From the NCBI GenBank assembly GCA_023614405.1, contig CM042697.1, positions 190,773,189 to 190,837,188 on the forward strand: a DNA stretch of 64,000 bases, written 5' to 3'. This DNA comes from Avena insularis. Taxonomy: Eukaryota; Streptophyta; Magnoliopsida; Poales; Poaceae. The stretch's first letter is position 1, and each line of letters opens with the position of its first letter. The translations under genes and the position numbers were made by a program. Shown piece by piece: positions 23,232 to 37,500 of the stretch. The notes under the pieces were generated by a model, which worked only from the letters and a program-made list of their open reading frames with translations, was not told the DNA's origin and did not search any database.

Positions 23232-26200
23232 TGTCAACACCCGGATTTTTAATCCCAGATGCCTGTTATGCCATACATCACAATTCCAGGATTACCATTT
23301 TTGCGAGACATAACAGATTTGGATACCATAGTACATCATCCATTACAAACCATACATAAGGTCTTACACAAATAAGGATCTCATGATCCAGTTCTTAATA
23401 CAACTAAAGCAGCGGAATAACGTAATAATAACGGTAGCGTAGGCGAAGCTCCATCTTCAGGGTCACATGCAATGCTGACGATGGGAGATGATCCTAGTTG
23501 TCGTAACCTTCCTGGGGTCCTTCATCCTGGTACTCCTCTTCATAGTCTGGCCATGGGAATAGACAGGGACAAAGCCATGAGTACTCTTTAAGTACTCACA
23601 AACTACAACTAACAAGTGAATGGATTTTTTGTAATAGGACACTAAACTCTATGGTTGTTTTGCAAAAGCCAGATTTACTTCTACTAAGTTCAGAAGCATG
23701 AAAAGCTAGTTGAAATTTTATAACAACTAAGTGGGAACTTGTATCTCATATCACAACTCTGTTGTTGTCAAGTCAAAATCTCAATCTATTTCACAAGTCA
23801 TTTTGAAAACATCTGACGGGGGAACAGTATGGCCACTCCAACTGTCCATAACCGCGGACGCGGCTATTCGAATAGTTTGACACTCTGCAGAGATTGTACA
23901 CTTTCACCACAACATTCGATACATCCGTCAGAAAAAATCCTGAATTCACCATACTCAGTATGCGAATAATCAATCCTAACCTTTCAATTACACGCCCTAG
24001 TATAAGCACCTCTCCTATGAGTTTGGCCTCCCAACCATGACCAACTGTCATCTTGGGTACTGCACAGGTGGACAATCTTCACAAGGTAGCCTCAGCTAAG
24101 ACCTTGGCTGTGAGGGAACCCATACTAAGTTATATAAGTTTCCAGTCAAGCCCTACCCAATTTTCGGGTATTGTGTTTGTACGGTAAAATTGGAATGGTA
24201 TCGCATCCAGACAACCATCAGTTTTATAAAGGGCTAAGTCTCATGCCTCAACATTTTCATCACTACAATTCTCTGGTGTTCGGAAACACATGTCAAAACA
24301 TCTCAGTAGAATGATCCATCATTCCAAGGTTTTCATAACCATTTTCACCAAGTATTCCCATCTAAAGTTGATCAAGTTTTATGCTTAGCACTAGCATCTA
24401 TAAGTGGGGGTGAGTACTAATGAGGGGTGGTAAACAAGTGGAGTTTAAGTAATTACAATCTCATGCCTTAGGATGACATCAAGATTATCTAGCTTAGGCC
24501 AAATTTAATGCTCTTTATGCAACCTTCAATTATCCTCCTAGAATCGACAAATCACTTAAGTAGACTAAGTAATAGCTTTGATAAAGAAATAAAGTAGAAG
24601 CTTGCAAGTAAAACTAGGAGGGGGTATTAAGTGGATATGATCACATAGTCTTAAGGCATCTAGTGGTCATGGTAGCAAGCAAGTATTTGCTTGCACCAGT
24701 ATCAGTATAGGCTTGCATAAGTATAGTATCTTAAAAGTGTTAGCTTGCAAGGTTAATAGCTTGCCTTGAGCAGAGCAGTGGTTGAAGTTCTCCTCGGCTT
24801 CTTCTTCGTAGTATCCTCCTTCCTCCTCGTATCCTTGGTTGGTACTAGCGTCTATGAATAAATACGAGGTACACAATCACCAAACAATACTTAACTACTT
24901 TCAATCATCACACAAAAGGGTTATATAGATGATCTAGCATCATTACTAACATTCAAGATTAAAGCCCTTGCATTATTTATTTATTTTTAGAAAAGTAATT
25001 TCTACTCATTGAAAAACTACTTAAGATTTAATATTCTCCAAACCAAACATGGGATCATGTTGACACATGTCATCACCACATATTTCAGTACATGGGAATG
25101 TGATTTAAAGTGGTGTCACAATTTAATAAGGTTTAACCTTTTATTTCAATTAAATAAAGTGACTAGAAATGCCTATGTGGCATTCTTTTATTACTTGAAC
25201 ATTATTTCTATAAGTAAACCCATATGTTTTTATATATTATTAAAGGTATGATCAAATGTGATTTTTGAGAGTTGGAATCAACTCAAAAGCTATTATGGTT
25301 TAAATTTGAAAAATGTTTGAATGCAGAAAAGCTTCTGCCTTGTTATTTTTACCAAGGTTGATCTATAGATTCAAATGATTTGAATCCAACGGGCTTGGAT
25401 TAAGCATTTCCATATCTTTCTAACAAAATTGGTTTCATTCAATTTGGTTCACTGAATCGAGCTGGGTTTATTTTTTAAACTTGGTACAGAACTGAGTTTG
25501 AATATAAATAGAAAAAGCTAAATTCAAACGAGTAGGCTGCGCGGGAAAGGTTAACGGGACGACCCAGTGTCACTCCGCAGCGCGGGGCGCAAATGACAGG
25601 GGGGGTCTACTGGTCAATGACTCTTTAAACGCGAAGCGGTATGGGGCGATGTGGTGTGTTGGATTAGAATGAAGATCGGCGGCTGAGGGTCGTCGTCGAC
25701 GATGAACAAGTCACCGGCGAGCTCGAACCCTAGCGGCTCAGTGGGGGTCGTGGGAGGCTCACCGGGGCTCAGGCGAGGGTCGACGATGCGGGCGAATGAA
25801 GAAGTCGATGACGGTGATCCTCCTGGTACCAACAGCTCCTCCTGCGGCGGCTCCAATCGATGGCTTCCTGCTTCTCCAGCAGCGGCGGACTCCGGTGAAA
25901 TTCCGGTGATGCGCTACTCTCCTTGCTCCGGGAATGAGGTGGGGTGGTTCTGTGTGAGAGGGGAGTAGAATGGTGTGAAGAATTCGAGTGGGGGATGCCT
26001 CTATTTATAGTGGCGAGAGGGGGACGCGGGCGAGATGATGAGCTCGTCGTGATGCGGCTGGACGATACCGAGGGCTATCGGCGTGGGCGATGGTAGGGGG
26101 TGGTGTTGTGCTCCCTGGCGAAGCTCAACGGCATGGTGGCAAGGCATGGGGCGGTGCTGATCGGTCGGAATGCTGCGGTGCTCTGCGCTGGTCCGACGGA

Positions 26201-27284
26201 AGTTTTGATGGCGCACAACGCGTATGGTTCGTGCGGCGGCGAACGGGCGTGTCTGCGGGGTTGCTGTGACGGTGGTGATCAGGCGTGCACGCGGAGAGGG
26301 CGGCGCGCGGTCTGTGGGTGCTGGTCGAGCGTGGCGCACGGGGCGCGCTCTCGGCATGGTTGCAGAGAAGGTTGGCATGGCCTGGGCGTGTGGTCCAGTG
26401 GCTAGCATTGCTCGCTGCTGGAACAGGGAGTGGCGGTGGGGTGCTAGCTAGCTCCCAGACAAGGTTGGCGAGGCTAGTGTTGCTCGTAGCTTGCTGTCGA
26501 CTATGGGGTGGCAATGGTGCTCTCGGCCTGCTCACCATTGATGACAATGGCCAGCTTACAGTGGTGCTAGTGATTAGTTAAGGTTGTTAGATGATCTACT
26601 AAGGCTAGTGGTGTCTAGAGAGGGAACAAGTTAGGCCCAAAACACTGCTCAACATAGTGTTTTGATTTTGTTTGATTTGCATTTGCAACCTGTTTGATGA
26701 AATGGCCGCATGAACTTAAGTTTTGAATTTTGAAAAGATTTTTGGTGGGTGTGCTAGGCATGTACTGGGGAGTATGTGGATGCTTGGGTGTTGAAAATTG
26801 AGTTGGTTTGAGTGGTTTTTGAAATAGTGAGATCTTCCCATATGAAATAGATTCAATTTTAAACTGTCATTTAAGCTAAGCATTTGAATGTTTCTGGATG
26901 ATCACAAAGTGGGCCTTGGTACCTTATTATGAGTACTATCAAGGGGTGCAAAGATCCAAACATGTTTCTGTTAAGTTCTGAAAGTTAGAGATAGCCAAAG
27001 TAGGCTTGGGAGTTAAATTGGCCAAAGTGAATATTCACTTAATTTGTTTGTTTTGATTTGTTTGTCTTTCGGAAAAGTTTGCGGATTGTTTAGATGGTGT
27101 TTATTTCACTTAAGACTCATTTTACAAGCAAAGAAACACATAATCATGGCAATTCAAAAGAATCCAAATTTTAATGCACACTCATATGAATGCTTTCATA
27201 TTTTTAATTTGAAAAGTATTTGTTAACCCTAAATTTGGTGATTAGAGTTTGATGATTCTAGTTTAATATTTTTGAGATGTTACA
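23232..27284 (-). repeat. LTR-b (4053 bp), shared by elements A and B
   Basis: It runs from TGTAACATCTC (27284) to GGTGTTGACA (23232) on the minus strand. It serves as the 5' LTR of A, with the primer binding site next to it, and as the 3' LTR of B, with a polypurine tract at 27285-27297. A TATAAATA box is at 26002-26009. Confidence 0.9.
26002..26009 (-). promoter_or_regulatory. TATA box of LTR-b
   Basis: TATAAATAGAGG at the same position as in LTR-a. This is the only intact 5' LTR promoter facing into element A. Confidence 0.6.
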
Positions 27285-27343
27285 GACCTCCCCCCTTAAA
27301 CAAAATCTCATCCCGAGATTTGAAAAAGGACAAAAAAGATTAC

Positions 27344-30300
27344 CTAGGATTTGAAGAGATCCGGAAACTCCGTCCTGATGTGATCTTCGCGCTCCCAGGT
27401 AGCTTCCTCTTCCGTGTGGTTGCTCCACTGAATCTTGAGAAGCTTGATGCTTCAGGTTCTAGTAGTTCTGAAAGCTTCTTCTAACATACGGATGGGTACT
27501 TCGGGATAGGTCAGGTCATCGTTGATCTCTATGGTCCGGTGATCGATATTCTTGAATACTTCAGTCTTCTCTAGAACTTCGAGGCACTTGCGAAGTAATG
27601 AGATATGGAACACATTGTGCACGGCTGACATCTCTTCGGATAGTTCCAATTGATACGACACTTCTCCTTGATGGTTTAGAATCTTGAAGGGTCCGATATA
27701 TCTGGGGGCTAACTTTCTTTGAGTTGGAAACGCTGCATTCCTTTCAATGGCGACACTTTCGGATACACAAAATCTCCTATGTTGAAGGCGAGGTCTCTAT
27801 GCCTCTTGTCGGCGTAACTCTTCTGTCTTGACTGGGCTGTCTTGAGGTGCTCATGAATCTTGTGAACCTTCTCTTCTGCTTCTCGTAGGATGTCAGTTCC
27901 ATAAATCTGACTCTCTCCTACTTCCGACCAGTTCAAAGGGGTATGACACTTCCTCCCATACATAAATTCAAATGGGGCCATTTGCAAACTAGCTTGATAA
28001 CTGTTGTTGTATGAAAATTCTGCGAACAGCAGACAGTCTTCCCACTTAGATCCATATTCTAACACACATGCTCTTAACATATCTTCGAGTATTTGATTTA
28101 CTCGCTCCATTTGTCCATCGGTCTGAGGGTGATAAGCTGTGCTGAAATCTAGGCGGGTTCCTAAACCTTCTTGGACTTTCTTCAAGAATCTCGAGGTAAA
28201 CTGAGTTCCTCGATCCGATATGATGTTCTTGGGGACTCCATGCAAACTGATGATTCTAGCGATGTATAACTCCGCTAGCTTCGAACTTTGATATGTGGTC
28301 TTGACGGGTAAGAAATGGGCGACTTTGGACAGCCTGTCCACTATGACTCAGATAGAGTCATTTCCCCTACTAGAAGTAGGCAATATGGTGATAAAGTCCA
28401 TTCCAACAGAATCCCATTTCCATTCCGGAATTTGCAATAGTTGCAACAATCCAGCGGGTCTTTGATTTCCCGCCTTGACTCGCTGACATATATCACACTT
28501 GGCGATATAGCTTCCGATTTCTCTCTTCATCTTATGCCACCAAAATTGCTCTTTTAAATCTTGATACATCTTTGTTCCTCCGGGTGGATAGAATAAAGAG
28601 CATCATGAGCTTCCTTTAGAATAACTTCTTTCAATTCCGAATCTGCTGGTACACAAAGGTGTCCTTTGTACCACAGAACTCCTTCTTCGTCTTCGGTGAA
28701 TCCGGGTACTTTGCCTGTACCGATACGACGCTTGATTCCGTCGATACTAGCATTTCCTTTCCGTGCCTCTTTGATCTGGCTGATCAAAGTGGGTTGAAGT
28801 TTTATGCTAGACAAAAATCCTTCACTCACTAATTCCATTCAAAAATCTTCCATCCCTTTGTGCAAGCTTGGTCGCTCCTTCAAAATCATGGAGTTCAAGC
28901 GACACGGCAATCAGCTAAGGGCATCTGCTACCACGTTGGCTTTACCAGGGTGATAGTGAATGTCCAGATAGTAATCCTTGATTAACTCGATCCATCTTCT
29001 CTATCTCATATTCAGCTCCTTCTGAGTGAATATGTACTTCTGACTCTTGTGATATGAATAGATCTCACAACGGTTTCCCATCAGGTAATGCCTCCATGTC
29101 TTCAGGGCTAGAACTACGGCTGCGAGTTCAAGGTCATGGGTTGGGTAATTCTGCTCATGTTGTTTCAGTTGTCGATATAGATAAGATATAACTTTGCCTT
29201 CTTGCATTAGCACACATCCGAGACCGATCTTGGATGCATCGCAATATACGTCAAAGGGCTTTGTGATATTCGGCATGATTAAGATTGGGGCTGAATTCAA
29301 TCTTCTCTTGAGTTCCTGAAAACTCGCTTCACATTTGTCGGTCCATTCAAACTTCTTGTCCTTCTTTAGCAATTGGGTCATGGGTCTGGCGATACTCGAG
29401 AATCCTTCTACGAACTTGCGGTAATATCCCGCCAATCCGATAAATGCACGAACTTGGGTTTGAGTGGTTGGGGCTTGCCAATTTTAGACATCTTTCACTT
29501 TTGTAGGGTCAACGGCAATTCCTCCGGCTGATACAATGTGGCCGAGGAATCCTACCTCCTCTAACCAGAATTCACATTTGCTAAACTTGGCATACAACTG
29601 ATGCTCTCTAAGGGTTCCAAGAATGGTCCTTAGGTGTAGCTCATGTTCTTCTTCTGATTTGGAATAAATTAGAATGTCATCGATGAAAACAATGACAAAC
29701 TTATGCAAGAAGTCCATAAAAATCTTATTCAAGAGATTCATGAAATAAGCGGGGGCATTGGTTAATCCAAAAGACATGACAGTATACTCGTATAATCCAT
29801 ATCTGGTGGTAAAGGCAGTCTTGGGGATATCCTCTACGTGAATCTTGAGTTGATGATAGCCGGTTCTAAGATCAATCTTAGAAAACACTTTGGCACCGTT
29901 CAACTGATCAAACAAATCTTCTATCTTGGGCAATGGGTACTTGTTCTTGATAGTGACATCATTCAACTTCCGATAATCCGTACACAAAGAGTTACCTCCA
30001 TCCTTTTTGTCCATGAACAAGACAGGTGATCTCCATGGTGACGCACTTGGTTGAATCAATCCAATTTCCAGCATGGCATCCAGTTGCTTCTTCAGTTCTA
30101 CTAGTTCAGATGGGTTCATACTATAAGGTCTCTGGGCTATGGGTCCGGTTCCGGGGATTACTTCAATGATAAACTCGATATCCCGATCTAGTGGCATACC
30201 AAGCAAAACATTTGGAAATACATCGGGGTATTCACAGACTATCCGGACTTGGTCAATGGTAGGTTAGGCTATACTCTTGTTGCCCTTGAATTGACGAGGT

Positions 30301-31697
30301 AAGGTTTCAGAAACATGCTCGACTGATAGGGACGGCTTTGCAAATTTGCCTAGCTTTGGTGGTTGAACCGGGAATTTGAGCAATCATAACATGCTTCAGT
30401 TTGGTTGGTTGAATCTTACTAGTGCAGGAAAGTTATTCGGTGACAAATGAATGCGATGTACCCGAATCAAACAACACTCTAGCAAGTACTGAATTAACAG
30501 AAAACATACCCAGCACGACGTCTGGCGCTTACTGAGCTTCTTCAGCATGCATGAGAAAAAGACGGCCGTTGCGGTTGAGTGAATTCCCTGGGGCAAACCT
30601 CCTTCCGGGCTGAACACGACGCTGCTGCCGAGCTGGGGCATTTGCATTCTTCTTGTTGGGGCACTCGTTGGAGTAGTGACCCTTATTTCCACAGTCATAA
30701 CAAGTCACTTGCGACTTGTCCTTTGCTGCAACAGGCACAACATTGCTTCCCGTCCTCGGGGCAGTGTTGGTGTTGGCGGCAGCATTGTTGTTGTTGAACT
30801 TGGGTGGTGCACGGTTGAAATTGTTAGAGTTGTCGGGGTTGTTGTGATTTCCTCCGGGCCTTGGGTTTCACGGTTGGGATAGGATGGACGGTTCATCGGG
30901 GGTCTGTTGGTTCTCGAGGCAAATCCTGGAGATGGGTTAGGGCGATACTTTGGGGTCTGATGGGTTCCTGGCTGATGCATCATGTGACGCTTGCGGTTCT
31001 CATTGGCTTGGTTGATCTTTCCTTCCATCTGGATGGCAGAGTCGACAAGGGCTTCAATATCAGCAAAAGGGATATTGACTAACACCGTCTGCATCTCATC
31101 ATGCAGACCATTCAAGAATCTCTCCTTCTTCTTGGCTTCAGTGTCGATATCATCCGGGGCATACCTAGCTAATGACAAGAATTTGTCACGGTATTCCACT
31201 ACGGTCATCCTTCCTTGCTTCAGTTCTTTGAACTCATCTCTCATTCTCTTGATCAAACCCGATGGCACATGGGTTCTGCTGAACTTGACCTTGAATTCCT
31301 CCCAATTCATCATCTGTCCTCCGATCATTGCATGAACGCTGTTCCACCATGCTCTTGCATTTCCGGCTAGATAATGGGTGGCGAACAGAACTTTCTCGTT
31401 AGCTTCCACTCCAGCGACTTCCAGGTTATTTTTCATGGTTTGCAGCCAATCGTCTGCATCTAGGGGATCTTCTGATTTAGTGAAAACATGTGGGTTGGTG
31501 TTCTAGAAATTTTTGAGCTTAGATTCATGGTTGTCCTGATTTCCTTGGCCTTGATTGTTGTGGGCTAGCTGAGCTATCTGCTGAAGGGTGGCTAGGTTGG
31601 CTTGACGTTCGGCTCTTTCAGCTTCACGGTCAGAAACCAACATTTGTAGGATCTGCAACATCGGGTCCGGGGATGAACAACTTCCTCCGCGAGGCAT
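27344..31697 (-). pseudogene. Chromovirus gag-pol polyprotein, element B (Tekay-type)
   Basis: ATG at 31697 starts MPRGGSCSSPDPMLQILQML. The zinc knuckle CYDCGNKGHYSNEC is intact (about 30710-30670), and the RT active site keeps [11 protein letters not shown] (about 29690). The integrase core (27709-28341) has SDRGTQFTSRFLKK and HPQTDGQMERVNQ, with all expected acidic residues. The chromodomain-type end stops at TAG 27344-27346. Compared with A, 152 bp between protease and RT (equivalent to 20471-20622) are deleted with GATA at both breakpoints, which shifts the frame. Several stops (for example near 29001, 29484 and 28342) also break it. Confidence 0.9.
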
Positions 31698-31932
31698 CTA
31701 AAGATTGAGATAGATCATGAGAAAAGAGGGAAATTTCTAAGGTTCAAGGACTTTGAAAAGTTTTTAAAGTTTGACTCAGATTTTTTTGCAACTTGCTTTT
31801 CATTCATTCATTCATAGCACACAATACAAACACACACCACAACAAAGGTAAACAGATGGTTTTAAGAACCATTCTGGAAACTACGATATAGTGGGACCGA
31901 ATACAACTCACTACGCTAGTGCTCAAGTGCTA

Positions 31933-32726
31933 CTACTCCTCGGAATCGGTGTAGTCGTCATCCTCATCGTCATCGATGAAGGCGAAATCATCCTCATCGG
32001 TGAAGAAATCCATAGCCTGATCCTCCAGAAAGTCATCATCATCGCTAAGATAGGAGTAGGGGTCTCCACGAAGATCTTCTCTGGCATTCTCCCTTTCCTC
32101 CAACTGCATGTCTCTCTCATGGATGGTCTCCTCCAAATCTGAGATACGGTGGCGAAGACGGGTAATGATGCGCTCCTTCTTATCGAGCTGACGGCGGCGA
32201 GACTTGCGATCCTTCGCTAGCATGGAGATGGTCTGATCCTTCGTCTTGATGATGGCGGACTTGTGGCTGGAGTAGTCATGGCAATTATCCAATTCCTGCT
32301 GACGATCATACATCATGAAGCTAAGGTGGTCCAACTGAGTCTTCGGATCATGGTGGTATGGGGCTTCCAGTGGCTGTCCCATAGCATCACGCCTTGGAAA
32401 AACTCAAAGCGAGTACCCTTGATCTGGTTGATACTCTGCCCACACAGACGGGCAAGATCTTCCTGCATGGCCCTGGCAAGTCCATCGAGCCAGTTGTTCT
32501 CTCTTAAGGTGAACTGAATTCCCTCGGTAGTGGGAGGTTCAATCTTTCCTCGAAGACTTGCAACAATTATCCACTGCAGATATTCTCCTCCTTGATCATT
32601 GAGCTGAGATCCGAAGAACTCGGGGTGCGAACGCTCCGGAAGTTCCGAAAGCTGGTTCAAATCCTGCTCAAAGATAAGGTCTCCTCCATTCCCCAACTGA
32701 TAAAACTTGCTGTACTTCATGTCCAT
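31933..32726 (-). pseudogene. Extra ORF upstream of gag in element B
   Basis: This copy is the most complete. ATG 32726 gives MDMKYSKFYQLGNGGDLIFE, and the first frame runs to about 32313 with EGIQFTLRENNWLDGLARAM. A frame change near 32390 leads into MGQPLEAPYHHDPK, a coiled-coil-like region (RRRQLDKKERIITRLRHR) and the Asp-rich tail ending at 31933. In C the two halves are in the same frame through FEFCPRRDA, so the frame change in A and B is probably a shared small deletion. No known domain is recognised. Confidence 0.7.
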
Positions 32727-32939
32727 CTATAAGAATATAGGATGAGTAAGTTAGTAGAGTGATCAAGTGTGTCAAATTTTATGTATTTTGCAAGAGTTTT
32801 TGAGGAACATGAGTTTTTATGAAACAATCAAGGTGATAAGAATGGGAATAAGTTTTTGTAAATATTTGCTTCCTTTGGTTTTGAAACTAAGTTTTTGATT
32901 CAAACGTCCAGTCTAACTAGGGTCTCCTATGGTAAGGAT

Positions 32940-32952
32940 GGCTTTGATACCA
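32940..32952 (-). promoter_or_regulatory. Primer binding site of element B
   Basis: TGGTATCAAAGCC, the same one-base variant as in element A, 3 bp from the LTR terminus at 32956. Confidence 0.8.
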
Positions 32953-32955
32953 ACT

Positions 32956-34506
32956 TGTCAACACCTGGATTTTTAATCCCAGATGCCTGTTATGCCACAC
33001 ATCGCAATCCCATGATTACCATTTTTGCGAGACATAACATATTTGGATACCACAGTACATCATCCATTACAAACCATACATAAGGTCTTACACAAATAAG
33101 GATCTCATGATCCAGTTCTTAATACAACTCAAGCAGCGGAATAACGTAATAATAACGGTAGCGTGGTAAGCTCCATCTTCGGGTCACAAAGGCGTCTTGA
33201 CGATGGGAGATGATCCTAGTTGTCGTAACCTTCCTGGGGTCCTTCATCCTGGTACTCCTCTTCATAGTATGGCCACGGGAATATCCAGGGACAAAGCCAT
33301 GAGTACTCTTTAAGTACTCGCAAACTACAACTAAAAAGTGAAGGGGTTTTTTGTAATAGGACACTAAGCTCTATGGTTGTTTTGCAAAAGCCAGATTTAC
33401 CTCTACAAAGTTCAGAAGCAAGAAAAGCTAGTTGAAATTTTATAACACCTAAGTGGGAACTTGTATTTCATATCACAACTCTGTTGTGGTCAAGTCAAAA
33501 TCTCAATCCATTTCACAAGTCATTTTGAAAACATCTGACGGGGGAATAGTATGGCCACTCCAACTGTCCATAATCATGACGCTATTCGAATAGTTTGACA
33601 CTCTGAAGAGATTGTACACTTTCACCACAACATTCGATACATCCGTCAGGAACAAATCCTGAATTCACCATACTCAGTATGCGGATAATCAATCCTAACC
33701 TTTCAATTACACGCCCTAGTATAAGAACCTCTCCTGTGAGTTTGGCTTCCCAACCATGACCAACTGTCATCTTGGGTACTGCACAGGTGGACAATCTTCA
33801 CAAGGTAGCCTCAGTTAAGACCTTGGCCGTGAGGGAACCCATACTAAGGTATATAAGTTTCCAGTCAAGCCCTACCCAATTTTCGGGTATTGTGTTTGTA
33901 CGGTAAAATTGGAATGGTATCGCATCCAGACAACCATCAGTTTTATAAAGGGCTAAGGCTCATGCCTCAACATTTTCATCACTAAATCCTCTGGTGTTCG
34001 GAAACACATGTCAAAACATCTCAGTAGAATGATCCATCATTCCAAGGTTTTCATAACCATTTTCACCAAGTATTCCCATCTAAAGTTGATCAAGTTTTAT
34101 GCTTAGCACTAGCATCTATAAATGGGGGTGAGTACTAATGAGGGGTGGTAAAAAAGTGGAGTTTAACTAAGTACAATCTCATGCCTTAGGATGACATCAA
34201 GATTATCTAGCTTAGGCCAAATTTAATGCTCTTTATGCAACCTTCAATTATCCTCCTAGAATCTACAAATCACTTAAGTAGACTCTAAGTAATAGCTTTG
34301 ATAAAGAAATAAACTAGAATCTTGCAAGTAAAACTAGGAGGGGGTATCAAGTGGATATGATCACATATGCTTAAGGCATCTAGTGGTCATGGTAGCAAGC
34401 AAGTATTTGCTTGCATCAGTAGCAGTATAGGCTTGCATAAGTTTAGTATCTTGCAAGTGTTAGCTTGCAAGGTTAATAGCTTGCCTTGAGCAGAGCAGTG
34501 GTTGAA
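32956..34506 (-). repeat. LTR-c, 3' portion (5' LTR of element B, interrupted)
   Basis: It is homologous to 23232-24785 of LTR-b and stops at 34506, where element C begins. The 5' portion resumes at 49103-50045. About 1.56 kb in between, including the TATA box, is missing, so element B has no 5' promoter. Confidence 0.85.
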
Positions 34507-37500
34507 TGTAACATCCCAAGAATATTAAACTAGAATCATCAAACTCTAATCTTCAAAATTAGGGTTAACAAAAACTTTTCTAAATAAAAATATGAAAGCA
34601 TGCATGTGTGTATGCATCCCATTTTGAATTCTTTTGAATTGCCTTCTTTATGTGTTTCTTTGCTTGTAAAAGGATTCTTAGGTGAAATAAACATCATCTA
34701 AACAATTCCCAAACTTTTCCCGAAGACAAATAAATCAAAACAAACAAAATGAGTGAATGGTAATTTTGACCAATTTAAGTCCCATGCCTACTTTGGCTTT
34801 ATCAAACTTTCAGAACTTAACAGAAACTTGTTTGGATCTTTGCACCCCTTGATAGTACTCATAACAAAGTATCAAGGACCACTTTGTGATCATCTAGAAA
34901 CATTCAAATGCATAGTTTAAAGGACAATTTAAAATTGAATCTTTATCATATGAGAAGATCCCACTTTTTCAAAAACCACTCAAACAAGCTCAAATTTCAA
35001 AACCCAAGCATCTGCAGACTCACCAGCACCAACCTAGCACACCCACCAAAAATCTTTTCAAAATTCAAAACTTGAATTCTTGCGGCCATTTCATCAAACA
35101 CCTTGCAGATACAAATCAAACAAAATCTAAACACTATTTGGAGCAGTGATTTGAGCCTAACTTGTTCCCTCTCTGGACACCACTAGCCTTAGTAGATCAT
35201 CTAACAACCTAAACTAATCTCTAGCACTACTGTAAGCTATCCATTGTCATCAATGGTGAGCAGGCCGAGTGCACCCTTGCCACCCACATGTCGACAGCGA
35301 GCTAGGAGAAGCACCCAGCCTAGCAAACATGTATGGGAGCAAGCTAACACCCCACCGCCACTCCCTGTCCAGTGCTCGAACCTTGCCAGCCCCTGGACCA
35401 CACGCACAGACCATGCCAAGCTCACCAGCAACCATGCCGAGCACGCGCCCCGTGCGCCACGCTCGACAGACGCCCACAGAACGCGCGCCTCCCTCGTCGC
35501 GTGCATACGTGATCACCACCGTCCCACCAACCCCGCAGACACGCTCGTTCGCCGCCGCGCAGACCATGCATGCTGTGCGCCATAAAAACTTCCGTCGGGC
35601 ACGCGCAAAGCACCGCCGCGTTCCGACCAATCCGCACCGCCCCACGCCTCGCCACCATGCCGTTGAGCTTCGCCAGGGAGCACAGCACCGCCCCCTACCG
35701 TCGCCCACGCCGATAGCCGTCTGTGCCGTCGACCACGACGAGCTCACCTTGTGCCCGTCGGTCCCCTCTCTCCACTATAAATAGAGGCCACCCCCATCCG
35801 AATTGAGCACACCATCTCACTCCCCTCTCACCCAGAACCACCTCGCCTAAGTCTCGAAGAAAGGCGAGCAGCGCTTCGCCGAAATTTTACGGGAGCAGGC
35901 CGCCTCTGGAGAAGAAGGCAGCCAGCGATTGGAGCCACCCCAGGAGAAGCTGCCGGTACTAGGAGGTTCACCGTCGTCGACTTCGTCGTTCGCCCGCCTC
36001 ACCGACCCTCGCTTGAGCCTGGGTGAGCCCCCGACGACCCCCACCTGCCACGTTTGGTTTCTGTCTCGCCGGCGCTGCCCGACGTGGACGATGAACCAGA
36101 GCCGTTAGATTAGAACAATATCCCACGGTTCACATTGCCCCGTACCGTTTCGCACCCCCTCGTCTCACTGACGCATGGGGACAACAACTTAACCAGCCCG
36201 CGTAAGCGCTGTGCTTAGCAGGCCGGCCCAGTATCGTTTCCTCACAAGAGCCCAGCTTGAATTTAACCTTTTCCATTTTAATTCAAACACAGTTCTGTAC
36301 CTAGTTTCAAAAATCAACCCAGCTCGATTCAGTGAACCAAATTGCATGAAACCAATTTTGTTCGAAAGGTCTTGAAATGCTGAATCTAAGCCCGTTGGAA
36401 TTAAATCATTTGGATCTGTAGATCACCCTTGGTAAAATAACAAGGCAGAACCTTTTCTGCATTCAAACATTTTTCAAATTTAAACTATAAAAGCTTTTGA
36501 GTTGATTCCAACTCTAAAAAATCACATTTGATCGTACCTTTCAGAATATATAAAAACATTTGGGTTTACTTACAGAAATATTGTTCAAGTAATAAAAGAA
36601 TGCCACATAGGCATTTCTAGTCACTTTATTTAATTAAAATAAAAGGATAAAACCTTATTAAATTGTGACACCACTTTAAATCACATTCCCATGGACTAAA
36701 ATATGTGGTGATGACATGTGCCAACATGATCCCATGTTTGGTTTGGAGAATATTAAATCTTAAGTAGTTTTTCAATGAGTAGAAATTACTTTTCTAAAAC
36801 TAAAAGGAATTAAACCAAGCTTTAATCTTGTAGTGTTAGTGATGATGCTAGATCATCTATAGGACTTTTTGTGTGATGATTGCAAGTAGTTAAGTATTGT
36901 TTGGTGATTGTGTACCTCGTATTTATTCATAGACGCTAGTACCGACCAAGGATACGAGGAGGAAGGAGGATACTACAAAGAAGAAGCCGAGGAGAACTTC
37001 AACCACTGCTCTGCACAAGGCAAGCCTAATACTACCAGTTGATTGAGCAAGCCTTACTAATCAAGTTGACCTATGCAAGCTAATACTTGCTTGTTACCAT
37101 GCCAACTATATGCCTTAAGCATATATGATCATAACCACTTGATAAACCAATCCTAGTTTTACTTACAAGCTTTATACTTTATTTCTTTATCAAAGCTATT
37201 ACTTAGAGTTTACTTAAGTGAATCGTAGATACTAGAAAGATAATTGAAGGTTGCATAAAGAGCATAAAATTTGGCCTAAGCTAGATAATCTTTATGTCAT
37301 CCTAAGGCAAGAGATTGAACTTAGTTAAACTCCACTAGTTTACCACTTCTCCTTAGTACTTACCCCCACTTGTAGATGCTAGTGCTAAGCATAAAACCTG
37401 ATCAACATTAGATGGGAATACTTGGTGGAAAAATGGTTATGAAAACCTTGGAATGATGGATCATTCTATCGAGATGTTTTGGACATGTGTTTCTGAACAC

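Noticed and set aside
35250..35784. Several long overlapping Pro/Arg/Ala-rich frames on both strands
   Set aside because: They are composition artefacts of the GC-rich part of the C LTR. The same region in other copies carries different frames.
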